Below, piece after piece: positions 18,186 to 26,621 of a stretch of DNA of 64,000 bases; the stretch's first letter is position 1, and every line of letters begins with the position of its first letter. The notes under the pieces were generated by a model, which saw only the letters and a program-made list of their open reading frames with translations, did no database searches and had not been told where the DNA came from. The DNA is taken from positions 365,062 to 429,061 of the forward strand of contig JANSYQ010000002.1 in NCBI GenBank assembly GCA_024742305.1. The letters run 5' to 3'. Origin of the DNA: a bacterium (GTDB taxonomy: Bacteria > Bacteroidota > Bacteroidia > Flavobacteriales_D > Crocinitomicaceae). The position numbers were made by a program, and so were the translations under genes.

Positions 18186-19139
18186 TTATTCTCCTTGTGC
18201 TGCGCGCTCCAAACGATCGTTAATGCTAACTCCCAATCCCGATTCTGGCATGCGTTCAATCAGAATGACATCTACTTCGGATTGATCCAGCTCATGCATG
18301 GCCGCATAAAGTTGCTGCGCTGCTTCCTTTAAATCGCCTTTTGGAGACAATACCTTTTGCACCAAGTTTTCTCCGGCTACTTCGTTTTGTAGGGCAATCA
18401 CTCCGATTTTCTTTTCCGTACGATTGGCAATCGCCGTTACGAGGTCGTCGCACAGAACTGTTGGCGTTTTCGGAGAGTAATGTCTCGACAACATCCCTGG
18501 AGCATCCGGTGCCACTTCTTTCTTGTTGCGCAATTGTACTTTGCCCACTTTGGCTTCAATTTCATCCAATGACAATGACCCCAAACGGTAAACAATTGGT
18601 TCTTCTCCCTCAAAGCCGATAATAGTAGATTCAATACCTGATCTGCACGGACCGCCGTCCAACACCAGTGGTATTTCGTTAGAGAAATAACGCGCTACGT
18701 GTTCTGCTGTTGTTGGACTAATCCTACCGAAAGGATTGGCACTTGGAGCAGCAATGGGAACTCCTGCAGTGGCGATTAATTCTCGCGTTAAACCGAGACC
18801 CGGCATTCGAATCGCTACATTGGGTTTTCCGGCAGTAACCAAGCCTGGAACATCAATGCTTTTTGGGAGAAGCAAGGTAAGCGGTCCTGGCCAAAATGCT
18901 CCAGCAAGTCGGTACGCTTTTTCGGGAACATCTTTTGTCAGGGTTTCCATTTGATCGATGGACGCCACGTGAACAATCAAAGGGTTATCCAAAGGGCGCT
19001 GCTTGATTTCAAACACCTTTCGAATGGCTTTTTCGGAGTAAATACTCGCGGCTAGTCCATACACGGTTTCCGTGGGAATTCCCACGACTTCTCCTTTGCT
19101 TAGTAGGTCGGCTGCTTTGTAAACGTCTGTGCTAATCAT
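18186..19139 (-). CDS. tsaC: L-threonylcarbamoyladenylate synthase (Sua5-type TsaC)
   Basis: A 317-aa YrdC-fold enzyme that forms threonylcarbamoyl-AMP from Thr, bicarbonate and ATP, the first step of tRNA t6A modification. The N-terminal ~200 residues carry GEVVGIPTETVYGLAASIYS, the KQRPLDNPLIVH loop and PSANPFGRISPTTAEH. The extra C-terminal Sua5 domain (about 215-317) and the linker LSRHYSPKTP identify the longer Sua5 form. Start at 19139 lies 3 bases after the DUF6671 stop, so it belongs to a three-gene operon with DUF6671 and a 59-aa membrane protein. Confidence 0.92.
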   Translation of the reverse strand: MISTDVYKAADLLSKGEVVGIPTETVYGLAASIYSEKAIRKVFEIKQRPLDNPLIVHVASIDQMETLTKDVPEKAYRLAGAFWPGPLTLLLPKSIDVPGLVTAGKPNVAIRMPGLGLTRELIATAGVPIAAPSANPFGRISPTTAEHVARYFSNEIPLVLDGGPCRSGIESTIIGFEGEEPIVYRLGSLSLDEIEAKVGKVQLRNKKEVAPDAPGMLSRHYSPKTPTVLCDDLVTAIANRTEKKIGVIALQNEVAGENLVQKVLSPKGDLKEAAQQLYAAMHELDQSEVDVILIERMPESGLGVSINDRLERAAQGE

Positions 19140-19142
19140 AAC

Positions 19143-19991
19143 TTATGGATTGCAAAAATCGCAATACATTGGGTCTTCTTGCTCTTTTCCACGAGGAAAT
19201 TTTTCAATTTGTTCAAATTGACAGTGTGTACAACAGTAAACGTCTTGCAACGTGGACCTTGTGGGAAGGGAGCAATTAGCACATGGTAAGCCAGGTTGAT
19301 GCGTGACTACGTCAAATCCGGGCATTTTACAATTCGGACACTCCGAATGCACTTTTTCGATCAGTTTTTCGGTGGCCTTCTCAATGACTTTCATTCGGGA
19401 GGGATTGAGCATGGCCCTCATATCCGTCTCTACAAACACGGATTGGTGCAATCTCATGCATTCATCAAACGCGGAGCGTAGTTCCTTCTCGTTTTGAATT
19501 CCCTTTTTGATGTAGACCCAATCTTTTTCCGAGTTCTTGATAATCAATGCATGCTCCGGAAACTTGGCTTTCTCGGCAAAAAGCATGAGAGAAACGGTGT
19601 CGTCTATAATTTCACCGCCAAAGTTTGTTTCAGTGGAAATATGACGCGCCACTATCTCAAGATTATTCTTTGCGTCGAACAAAAACAAAAACTCCTCATC
19701 GGCAGGAACGAAAAACAAGGCGGGATGATTTCCAAAAGATCCTTCACTGGCCACTACGAGGTCACAGCCTGTTACCTCCATGGCGCGGATACATTTCTCA
19801 CGCGCGGCATCGATGGGCGATCCTTTTCTTTCTACTTCTCCCGTAAAAGTTCCTAGGGTGTCTGTATCGAAATCATTCGGGATCAGCCATTCTACTTCTA
19901 AGGCACTTTCCATTATCGGTCCAATAACCGCCTCCTTGCCATGCTTTGTGGCGATGCACAACCTTCGCCCTGAAAAAATGGAACGACTCAT
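19143..19991 (-). CDS. DUF6671 family protein with zinc-ribbon C-terminus
   Basis: A 282-aa protein. Residues 1-200 form a conserved alpha/beta domain (GRRLCIATKHGKEAVIGPIM, then DLVVASEGSFGNHPALFFVP), matching what I know as DUF6671. The last 70 residues hold CxxC pairs (CPNC, CANC, CTHC, CDFC), consistent with two zinc ribbons. Function is unknown; the ribbon suggests binding of nucleic acid or protein. It is sandwiched with 3-base gaps between a 59-aa membrane protein and tsaC, so cotranscription is very likely and a role near tRNA modification is possible, though only by context. Confidence 0.75.
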   Translation of the reverse strand: MSRSIFSGRRLCIATKHGKEAVIGPIMESALEVEWLIPNDFDTDTLGTFTGEVERKGSPIDAAREKCIRAMEVTGCDLVVASEGSFGNHPALFFVPADEEFLFLFDAKNNLEIVARHISTETNFGGEIIDDTVSLMLFAEKAKFPEHALIIKNSEKDWVYIKKGIQNEKELRSAFDECMRLHQSVFVETDMRAMLNPSRMKVIEKATEKLIEKVHSECPNCKMPGFDVVTHQPGLPCANCSLPTRSTLQDVYCCTHCQFEQIEKFPRGKEQEDPMYCDFCNP

Positions 19992-19994
19992 TGC

Positions 19995-20174
19995 TTAGAA
20001 TTCAGGTTTCTGATCAGAAGATTTTCGCTCTCCCATTACGCCAAGACCTACTAACAGTCCTAAGCCTGAGAGCGCTTTTGAAGTTAACACATCTGTTTCT
20101 CCAAAGTAAGAGTACCCCAGCAAGCCAATAAACAAAGACAAACCCAACAAGAATTTCAGCTCTTGACGCTTCAT
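19995..20174 (-). CDS. Small two-TM membrane protein, 59 aa
   Basis: ATG 20174 to TAA 19995-19997 encodes 59 residues: MKRQE, a first hydrophobic stretch (LKFLLGLSLFIGLLGYSYFG), a short loop, a second hydrophobic stretch (LSGLGLLVGLGVMG) and a charged tail (ERKSSDQKPEF). Orientation N-in/C-in fits the positive-inside rule. No family is recognised. It heads the DUF6671-tsaC operon (3-base gap) and is preceded by a near-consensus -7 element and a 10-bp inverted repeat. Confidence 0.7.
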   Translation of the reverse strand: MKRQELKFLLGLSLFIGLLGYSYFGETDVLTSKALSGLGLLVGLGVMGERKSSDQKPEF

Positions 20175-20219
20175 GGAATTGATTGTTACTTATACTTTAA
20201 TTGATCGTTCGTACAGCAA

Positions 20220-20271
20220 CAAAGATGTGGTCTTTTTTGTATTAAATTTTATTTATATAAATAATACAAAA
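20220..20271 (-). promoter_or_regulatory. Promoter with long AT-rich inverted repeat upstream of the 59-aa gene
   Basis: The minus-strand CATCTTTG (20227-20220) matches five of six fixed positions of TAnnTTTG. Immediately upstream, TTTTGTATTA (20235-20244) and TAATACAAAA (20262-20271) form a perfect 10-bp inverted repeat with a 17-base A/T-only spacer. It covers where a -33 element and an activator or repressor would bind. No T-run on the minus strand makes it unlike a terminator for the LysR gene 45 bases upstream. Operator function is inferred. Confidence 0.4.
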
Positions 20272-20315
20272 CATAATATCCACTTATGGATTATCGTTGA
20301 GTGGCAGGATGTTAG

Positions 20316-21236
20316 CTAGTGGATGTCTAATACCCAGCCGAATTTTTCTTCTTCGATGGTCTTTTTTTCTTCCTGGATGAAGTCGACCAAGGCTTGTTGT
20401 GCCGGGGTTAGCTTTTTGCCCTTACTATACACTAGGTTCCACTTCGTTACAATAGGCAGTCCTGCCATTGGAAAGATGCGAATATCTTCGTTGATGAGTG
20501 ACGATCGCAAACCGATTAGAGGAACGATGGAAAGTCCGATTCCGGCATTCACTGCTTGTTTCACGGCTTCATTGGATACGAGCTCCATGGACTTTTTCGG
20601 GTTGATATCGTGCTGTTTGAGGTAATTTTCCATGGCAGCACGTGTGGCTGATCCTTCCTCTCGGAAAAGTAAAGTCGCGTCCTTTAGGTCGGATGGTTTT
20701 TTAAACTTGCCCTCGAAAATCTTACTTCCTGTTAAATACAATCGGTTCTCCATCAATTCAATAGAATTCATGGCAATGCCATCCGGTACTACGGAAACCA
20801 AAGAGAAGTCACTTTCGTTTTTAATCATCCCTTGAACAACACGTGTTTTATTGGAAACATCCAAGGAAATATCTACACCGGGAAACTTGTCCATGAACGG
20901 CTTCAGAATGTACGGCATCACATACTTTCCGGTTGAAACAACGGAGATTTTAATCTTCCCGGAAATCAATCCTTTGTAGCGATCGGCGGTGTACTTAATT
21001 GCGTCGGCCTCCTCTAAAATTCTTCGACTTCTTTCGGCTATTTCTCTTCCGAAATCTGTTACATACAACTGTCTTCCTACAATCTCTGTCAGTGGCAAAT
21101 CGAATTGATCTTGCAATTTCTTCAGCTGAATAGAAACTGCTGGTTGTGTGAGATATAGTTCCTCTGCAGCCTTCGTGACGCTTTGAAACTCGGCTACTTT
21201 TAGAAAAACGCGGAGTTGATGTAAAGTATAATTCAT
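20316..21236 (-). CDS. LysR-family transcriptional regulator
   Basis: A 306-aa regulator with N-terminal winged helix-turn-helix (residues 1-60: LHQLRVFLKVAEFQSVTKAA then LYLTQPAVSIQLKKLQ) and a periplasmic-binding-like effector domain (about 90-295). It resembles the CbbR/CysB-type long LysR proteins frequent in flavobacteria; the inducer is not predictable. A palindrome (TTGTAATTACAA, 21306-21317) and a divergent sRNA-like element lie upstream, the usual arrangement of LysR genes with a divergent target. Confidence 0.88.
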   Translation of the reverse strand: MNYTLHQLRVFLKVAEFQSVTKAAEELYLTQPAVSIQLKKLQDQFDLPLTEIVGRQLYVTDFGREIAERSRRILEEADAIKYTADRYKGLISGKIKISVVSTGKYVMPYILKPFMDKFPGVDISLDVSNKTRVVQGMIKNESDFSLVSVVPDGIAMNSIELMENRLYLTGSKIFEGKFKKPSDLKDATLLFREEGSATRAAMENYLKQHDINPKKSMELVSNEAVKQAVNAGIGLSIVPLIGLRSSLINEDIRIFPMAGLPIVTKWNLVYSKGKKLTPAQQALVDFIQEEKKTIEEEKFGWVLDIH

Positions 21237-21305
21237 TTCGAGATGCTTATGTTTTTAATTAAAAGATTAAATAAAAACTTATGAAAACAAAAGTGCAAAT
21301 TTGTG

Positions 21306-21317
21306 TTGTAATTACAA
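21306..21317. promoter_or_regulatory. Palindrome, candidate LysR operator
   Basis: TTGTAATTACAA is a perfect 12-bp palindrome containing the T-N-A dyad type seen at LysR boxes, about 70 bases upstream of the LysR start and in front of the divergent hairpin-rich element. Binding is inferred from position only. Confidence 0.3.
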
Positions 21318-21325
21318 AGCATTAA

Positions 21326-21417
21326 AAAAGCTACTTTCTTGTAGTTTGAGTTAAGTAGGGTCGAAAGACCTGTTTGTTTCGTTTAAGAGCCGTCCGGAGG
21401 GGTGGCTCTTGTTTTTT
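21326..21417 (+). ncRNA. Candidate small RNA with three hairpins and an intrinsic terminator
   Basis: In the LysR-CNNM intergenic region the plus strand shows CTAC-TTTCTT-GTAG (21331-21344), GGTC-GAAA-GACC with a GNRA tetraloop (21359-21370), and AAGAGCC...GGCTCTT (21385-21391/21404-21410) followed by TTGTTTTTT. The tetraloop and T-run make sense only on the plus strand. The 5' end is unknown; a 14-aa frame beginning at 21281 is probably not translated. I do not recognise a known RNA family. The flanking genes both run on the minus strand, so the terminator serves neither of them. Confidence 0.45.
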
Positions 21418-21431
21418 GGGAGGTTGAGGTT

Positions 21432-22685
21432 CTACTTCACCTTCACGCGAATCACATCAATTCGGTGTTCGCTTACGGCTTCTACTTCTAGCGAATAATC
21501 CTCTAAATCGACGCGGTCGCCTGCATCGGGAATCGATTGTGTTTTACTGATGACAAGTCCTCCGAGTGTTTCGTAGTCTTCATCCTCTTCAAACCCGAAA
21601 CCGTAGGTGTCGTTCAAATAATCGACTTCCAATCGGGCGGAAAAACGGAATTCGTCTTCCGAAACTTGCTCTTCTAGTAGGTCCTCGGAGTCATGTTCGT
21701 CTTCAATCTCGCCGAATATCTCTTCAATCACGTCTTCAATTGTGACAATTCCGGCTGTGCCCCCGTACTCATCAACTACCACCGCCATGGTTCCGCTCAC
21801 TTTTGCGAACATTTCTAACAGCTCTTTTCCAGGTTTCGCTTCGGGAACAAACTGAATAGGCAATAAAATTTGTTTCACTGCTTCGGGCGACTTGAACATT
21901 TCAAATGAGTGCACATACCCGATAATATTGTCGATGTTTTCACGATAAACGATGATCTTAGATTTACCGGTATCGATAAAAAGGTGCTTAAGTTTGTCTA
22001 TGGAGTCTTCGAGTTCCACACCAATAATATCTGTTCTTGGTACCATGCAGTCACGTGCCTTCACGGAATCGAAATCCAAGGCGTTTTTTAAGATCTGCAT
22101 CTCGTTCCCCAACTCTTCCTCCTCGTGAATTCGTTCGTTGAGATCGGTGACATAATGTTCCAAATCCACCTTTGAGAAGACTTTTTCATTGGTGTCTTTA
22201 TCGACGCGAAGAATGCGCAGCGCTACATTACTGATAACCAAAATAATGTGCGTGGGTGCCCACAGTACGCCAAAAATGATCAACATTGGGTAGGCGGAAT
22301 ACTTCAAGTATCCATTCGGGTTGATTTGGACAAAAGCCTTGGGTAGAAACTCCGCTGTAATCAAAACCAAGGCAGTGGAAAGCAAGGTTTGCAGCAATAA
22401 TACTAGTCCTTCGATCTCAATGCCCCAACTGACGATGATGGGATCGAGTACTTTAGCCGCAAATAGACCAAAGAAGACTAAGGAAATGTTGTTTCCCAAG
22501 AGCAACATCGCGATGAAAAAAGACTCATTTTTATAGAATCCGCCTAGCAATCGCGCATTGAACGTACCTTTCGACTTATCAAGTTCAATTTTTAAACGAT
22601 TCGAAGAAATGTAGGCGATCTCAAGCCCGGAAAAAAATGCGGAAAAAATGAGGGTTATTACAATGCCAATTATCGGAACTTCCAT
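21432..22685 (-). CDS. CNNM/CorC (HlyC) family membrane protein
   Basis: A 417-aa protein with the standard order: an N-terminal DUF21/CNNM membrane domain with about four TM helices (residues 1-170), a CBS pair starting near VKARDCMVPRTDIIGVELED (about 205-320, with VVVDEYGGTAGIVTIEDVIE), and a CorC_HlyC C-terminal domain (about 335-417). Members act as Mg2+ exporters or metal-stress proteins. GldE of the gliding machinery is a related paralogue, but no gldD is adjacent. It follows purD by about 40 bases and could be in the purQ-purD operon. Confidence 0.88.
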   Translation of the reverse strand: MEVPIIGIVITLIFSAFFSGLEIAYISSNRLKIELDKSKGTFNARLLGGFYKNESFFIAMLLLGNNISLVFFGLFAAKVLDPIIVSWGIEIEGLVLLLQTLLSTALVLITAEFLPKAFVQINPNGYLKYSAYPMLIIFGVLWAPTHIILVISNVALRILRVDKDTNEKVFSKVDLEHYVTDLNERIHEEEELGNEMQILKNALDFDSVKARDCMVPRTDIIGVELEDSIDKLKHLFIDTGKSKIIVYRENIDNIIGYVHSFEMFKSPEAVKQILLPIQFVPEAKPGKELLEMFAKVSGTMAVVVDEYGGTAGIVTIEDVIEEIFGEIEDEHDSEDLLEEQVSEDEFRFSARLEVDYLNDTYGFGFEEDEDYETLGGLVISKTQSIPDAGDRVDLEDYSLEVEAVSEHRIDVIRVKVK

Positions 22686-22724
22686 TAACTGCGGTTACAA
22701 AGGAAATATACGAAATCTCCTGAA

Positions 22725-23996
22725 CTAGAGAACGTCATACCCAATATCACTACGGTAGAATGACTTCTCAAATTCGATTTTTCCTACGGATTCGTATGAG
22801 CGTTTTAAGGCGGAGGCAAGGTCTTTACCGAATGATGTGGCTGCTAGAACACGTCCTCCGTTCGTGGTTACTACTGGACCATCGGCCTTAGTTCCCGCGT
22901 GGAAAACGATGCTATCTGTCACAACGTTCAACCCATAAATCTGCTTTCCTTTTTCGTAGGCTTCTGGATATCCACCTGAAACCATCATGACCGTTGCTGC
23001 GGTTCTTTCATCAAACTGAACATCGCGCTCTGAAAGTGTATTCGTAGCAACCCCTTCAAAGAGATCCAAAATATCTGATTTCAGTCGTGGTATAACAACC
23101 TCCGTTTCCGGGTCCCCCATTCGACAGTTGTACTCAATTACGTACGGTTCGTTGCGAACGTTGATCAAGCCGAAGAATATAAATCCTTTGTAAGGAATTC
23201 CATCCGCTTTTAACCCTTTGACCGTTGGGATAATGACTTGGTTTTTCACCTTGTCCATGAATGTTGGATTGGCAAATGGAACAGGCGAAAGTGCTCCCAT
23301 TCCTCCAGTATTCAAACCTGTATCTCCCTCTCCAATACGCTTATAATCTTTTGCTTCGGGTAGAATTTTGTATGCATCGCCATCGGTAATTACAAAGCAT
23401 GACAATTCTACGCCACTTAGAAACTCTTCAATAACAACTCGAGAGCTGGCTTCACCAAATTTGGCATCTGCCAACATGTTCTTCAATTCAGCTTTTGCTT
23501 CTTTAAGATCATTGATGATTAACACCCCTTTTCCTGCTGCAAGACCGTCGGCTTTCAATACGTAAGGTGCTTTCATTTTCTCCAAAAACGCCTGCCCTTC
23601 TTTCAAAGTGTCCTTTGTAAACGTTGCGTACTTCGCCGTTGGAATGTTGTGTCGTTTCATGAACTCCTTGGCGAAGTCCTTACTTCCTTCCAATTGCGCT
23701 GCAACCTTGTTGGGTCCAATGACAGCGACATTCACCTCATTATCTGCTTCGAAATAGTCGGCAATGCCGTTAACCAAAGGGTCTTCTGGGCCTACAACGA
23801 TTGTGTCAATCTTATTTTCAGCAACAAATGCTTTGATTCCGTCGAAGTCATTCACAGACAAATCCACGTTGGTTCCGTGCTGACGTGTTCCTGCGTTTCC
23901 CGGAGCAATAAATAGTGCTTCGAGGATAGAGCTTTGTGCAATTTTCCACGCCAGTGCGTGTTCGCGTCCTCCTGAACCTAACAATAATACTCGCAT
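22725..23996 (-). CDS. purD: Phosphoribosylamine-glycine ligase (GAR synthetase)
   Basis: A 423-aa ATP-grasp enzyme converting 5-phosphoribosylamine, glycine and ATP to GAR in purine synthesis. Signatures: MRVLLLGSGGREHALAWKIA at the N-terminus, VVGPEDPLVNG, KADGLAAGKGV, the ATP-grasp core NTGGMGALSPVPF, and RMGDPETEVVIPRL. Full length for the family, ending in the usual C-terminal domain. Its start is one base after the purQ stop, so purQ and purD form an operon. Confidence 0.96.
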   Translation of the reverse strand: MRVLLLGSGGREHALAWKIAQSSILEALFIAPGNAGTRQHGTNVDLSVNDFDGIKAFVAENKIDTIVVGPEDPLVNGIADYFEADNEVNVAVIGPNKVAAQLEGSKDFAKEFMKRHNIPTAKYATFTKDTLKEGQAFLEKMKAPYVLKADGLAAGKGVLIINDLKEAKAELKNMLADAKFGEASSRVVIEEFLSGVELSCFVITDGDAYKILPEAKDYKRIGEGDTGLNTGGMGALSPVPFANPTFMDKVKNQVIIPTVKGLKADGIPYKGFIFFGLINVRNEPYVIEYNCRMGDPETEVVIPRLKSDILDLFEGVATNTLSERDVQFDERTAATVMMVSGGYPEAYEKGKQIYGLNVVTDSIVFHAGTKADGPVVTTNGGRVLAATSFGKDLASALKRSYESVGKIEFEKSFYRSDIGYDVL

Positions 23997-23997
23997 A

Positions 23998-24684
23998 TTA
24001 ACAGTGGGCTAGAATGGATTCAAACATGGCTTTTCCGTCGAGGTTTGCCAACTCGGCATCTGCGGCGCGCTCTGGGTGTGGCATCATGCCAAAAACGTTG
24101 CCTTTTTCATTACAAATTCCCGCAATATTATCGATGGAACCGTTTGGATTCACTGACGCATCAACCGTTCCCTCTTCCGTACAATATTGAAAGAGTACTT
24201 GACCGTTGTCGTGCAGTTTTTGAATCGTAGCATCATCGGCATAATAGCGTCCTTCACCGTGAGCGATCGGAATTTTGTATGCTTTGTTTGTGTCTAAATC
24301 CTTGGTGATAGCAGCGTTATTTGAAGCTGGTTTCAGATAAACGTTCTTACAAATAAAACGCTGATTGTTGTTGTGTAGAAGTGCGCCATCCAACAATCCA
24401 GACTCGGTTAAAATTTGGAAACCGTTACACACGCCCAATACATATCCTCCATTATTCGCGTGTTTGATTACTTCGCTCATAATTGGCGACAATTTTGCAA
24501 TGGCTCCGGAACGTAAATAATCTCCGTAAGAGAAACCTCCCGGTAACACAACAAAATCAACTCCTTTCAAATCCGTGTCTTTGTGCCATAAGCGCTCAAC
24601 TTCTTGTCCCATCAGGGTTTCAAGAACGTATACCATGTCTTCATCACAATTGGATCCTGGAAAAGTTACAACTCCAAACTTCAT
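23998..24684 (-). CDS. purQ: Phosphoribosylformylglycinamidine synthase glutaminase subunit
   Basis: A 228-aa class I glutamine amidotransferase that supplies ammonia to PurL for FGAM formation. Seen: MKFGVVTFPGSNCDEDM at the N-terminus, the glutaminase nucleophile in YVLGVCNGFQ, and the His-Glu pair in MMPHPERA. I start at ATG 24684; the upstream in-frame ATG at 24762 lies in front of a perfect -7 element (24716-24709). A separate small PurQ implies small PurL and PurS, not found in this window. Operon with purD. Confidence 0.95.
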   Translation of the reverse strand: MKFGVVTFPGSNCDEDMVYVLETLMGQEVERLWHKDTDLKGVDFVVLPGGFSYGDYLRSGAIAKLSPIMSEVIKHANNGGYVLGVCNGFQILTESGLLDGALLHNNNQRFICKNVYLKPASNNAAITKDLDTNKAYKIPIAHGEGRYYADDATIQKLHDNGQVLFQYCTEEGTVDASVNPNGSIDNIAGICNEKGNVFGMMPHPERAADAELANLDGKAMFESILAHC

Positions 24685-24708
24685 GCTTGCTAAATAAATT
24701 GATTGCCG

Positions 24709-24716
24709 CAAAGTTA
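24709..24716 (-). promoter_or_regulatory. Promoter -7 element of the purQ-purD operon
   Basis: TAACTTTG on the minus strand is a perfect TAnnTTTG match, 24 bases before the purQ ATG at 24684. It fixes the choice of start codon. No PurR or riboswitch-like structure was recognised in the short leader. Confidence 0.65.
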
Positions 24717-24936
24717 CCATTATTCGCCCGTTGGGAACATTCCAAATCAAAAAATTACACACAGATAATGAACAGTTTTATCTGGTGGAAAAGAAATGAA
24801 TTTATGGCTAACTACCGATGCCTTGAATTTAATTGAGAATTTCCCTAGTAAAAAGAGTCATTGGAAATTGCTTTTAATCCTTTTTGCTTGATCAAAAAGA
24901 ATGAAAAAATCAAGAAGTACTTCAAGCCGTTCGGCG

Positions 24937-25185
24937 CTATGCTTTTAAGAACAAAAACAAGCGAAGTAGTGGATTAAACATCCAAACGACAAGCGCCTTC
25001 GCTGTTTTTGTAATCTTAAAACCCCAGCTAATTTCCTCACTTCGGAAGTACTTCGTGCGTGCTTTCATAAAACTATTGATACTTGTACATTGATCTTCAA
25101 TAACAAGAAGACCTTGATTTGTTATGTCACAAACGATTTTGATGCAAGTGCTCAGCTCAGCAGATGCTTTCAAATTCATAATCAT
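24937..25185 (-). CDS. Possible small protein, 82 aa
   Basis: An isolated 82-codon frame in a 590-base gap between purQ and the three-gene cassette. It has a mixed N-terminal part and a basic, hydrophobic tail (WMFNPLLRLFLFLKA). A TAATTTTC -7-like word lies just upstream. There is no family match and the coding signal is weak; it may be spurious. Nothing else in the gap looks like a gene. Confidence 0.28.
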   Translation of the reverse strand: MIMNLKASAELSTCIKIVCDITNQGLLVIEDQCTSINSFMKARTKYFRSEEISWGFKITKTAKALVVWMFNPLLRLFLFLKA

Positions 25186-25221
25186 AAGTACAACTACATA
25201 TAATAATGGTGAAAATTAGTG

Positions 25222-25252
25222 TTGCTGATTTGCCCTGAGTCTGTTACATTTG
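25222..25252 (+). promoter_or_regulatory. Full-consensus promoter of the three-gene cassette
   Basis: TTG (25222-25224), a 20-base spacer and TACATTTG (25245-25252) match the Bacteroidota sigma-factor promoter at both elements. The ATG of the first gene is 25 bases further on. This is one of the best promoters in the window. Confidence 0.75.
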
Positions 25253-25277
25253 GAAGACAAACTCAAACTATTCACTT

Positions 25278-26609
25278 ATGTCAACTGACTCAACCCCGGG
25301 CTCTTCGCCTACTACAGCATCTAGTGTTTCCAAGTTTACGAAGAAGAAATGGCTCATTTGGGCGTCTGCCATTGCGACTGTTTTGGTTGTTACCTACACG
25401 CTTCTGCATTGGTCCTTGTATGACTGCAAGGGTGAAAAAACGCACCGTTTGTCTACAACAGAGTTTGCTGCTATAACCTCTATAGTTCAATCAAGTTCTG
25501 TTATCCCGAGTGCCTCTACATCAAAAAGTGATACACTTCCCGAAAGTGAAATGCTGGTCGAACCGGTCGCTGTAAATCACGACTCATTGGCAAAACAGCG
25601 TGTGAAGGAATACCTCAACGACATCATGGTTTTGAAAAATAAGGAGGCGGTTTACAACATGATTGATGATCAAGGGGTGAAAAATGTTACGTATTTATCG
25701 AACTACCCGTTCAAAGTGCAGTCGTATTTTTGGCTCACCGATTATTGGGTATTACTAGAAGTTATTTTTTGGTCCTTGTTTGGTTTGATTGCCAATCTTA
25801 TGTACAGTGTTACGCGTACGAAAGACGAAGATATTGATGGTGACGGTCAGGCAGACAAACCTGAAGTGTTTGATCCGAACCGAGTTTCAGAGCACATTGG
25901 TAAATTTTGGTACACCCCGCTTACGGCCGTTGTGATTTATATGTCGATTGACTATCTCACTGCTTCAGGGGAAATCCAAGAAACTCCCGAGGGTGCGTAC
26001 GTTGTTGTTTTTGCCTTCATTCTTGGCTTTTTCTCTCGTCGGACCATTGCTCTACTTCGAAAACTTAAAGACATCTTTTTTCCGAACGACACGAACAGTT
26101 CTGATTCTTCCAATTCGGAACAGAATGAAGGGCTGGAAGCAAACACTACAGAAGAAACTGCCGTAACCACCGAAACGGATGCTGGTGAAACTGTTGAGGC
26201 GGATTCAACCACAGACGCTACCATAAATAACGACACAAGCACAAGTGTGGACCCTGCCACAGCACCAGGAACAGACCCAGCCCCCACATCCACCACCCCT
26301 GCGGCGACAAACGTTTCCATTGAGGGAACTGTGACAGCAGATGCATCCACCGGATTGAAATCTTTGGCTGGAACCGTTATTAACCTTTACGGTGCTGATG
26401 ACCCTAAAACAGTTCTTCAAACGGTTACGTTGCCTAAAGGAACCGACGGAAGCTTCTCCTTCGAAAAGCCCGTAGCGATAGGTTCGTATACCTACGATGC
26501 GAGTAAAACATTGAGTAAATCGAGTTATTCTGCTCACGGAACGCTCACGGTTATAGGACAAACTGCATCACAGCAATTAAAAGTCACGCTTACGGAGGCG
26601 GCTGGATGA
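25278..26609 (+). CDS. Four-TM membrane protein with cytoplasmic Ser/Thr/Glu linker and beta-sandwich domain
   Basis: A 443-aa protein I cannot assign. Predicted TM helices are at about 25-47, 155-177, 212-228 and 239-257. Basic residues (KKK before TM1, RRTIALLRK after TM4) put both termini in the cytoplasm. Between TM2 and TM3 is a DEDIDGDGQAD loop resembling a calcium-binding site. A low-complexity linker (270-343) leads to a ~95-residue beta domain resembling carboxypeptidase-regulatory/Ig-like folds (SIEGTVTADAS...). Such a domain on the cytoplasmic side is uncommon. It is first in a cassette with 12- and 6-base gaps to the next genes. Confidence 0.7.
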   Translation: MSTDSTPGSSPTTASSVSKFTKKKWLIWASAIATVLVVTYTLLHWSLYDCKGEKTHRLSTTEFAAITSIVQSSSVIPSASTSKSDTLPESEMLVEPVAVNHDSLAKQRVKEYLNDIMVLKNKEAVYNMIDDQGVKNVTYLSNYPFKVQSYFWLTDYWVLLEVIFWSLFGLIANLMYSVTRTKDEDIDGDGQADKPEVFDPNRVSEHIGKFWYTPLTAVVIYMSIDYLTASGEIQETPEGAYVVVFAFILGFFSRRTIALLRKLKDIFFPNDTNSSDSSNSEQNEGLEANTTEETAVTTETDAGETVEADSTTDATINNDTSTSVDPATAPGTDPAPTSTTPAATNVSIEGTVTADASTGLKSLAGTVINLYGADDPKTVLQTVTLPKGTDGSFSFEKPVAIGSYTYDASKTLSKSSYSAHGTLTVIGQTASQQLKVTLTEAAG

Positions 26610-26621
26610 TAACAATGAAAC

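Noticed and set aside
21432..22685. Assignment of the CNNM/CorC protein as gliding protein GldE
   Set aside because: GldE is a paralogue usually next to gldD; neither gldD nor other gld genes are nearby, so only the general family is called.
25952..26350. 132-aa and 118-aa minus-strand frames in the first cassette gene
   Set aside because: They are antisense readings of the Ser/Thr/Glu-rich linker; the Val/Ser/Ala composition mirrors the linker codons.
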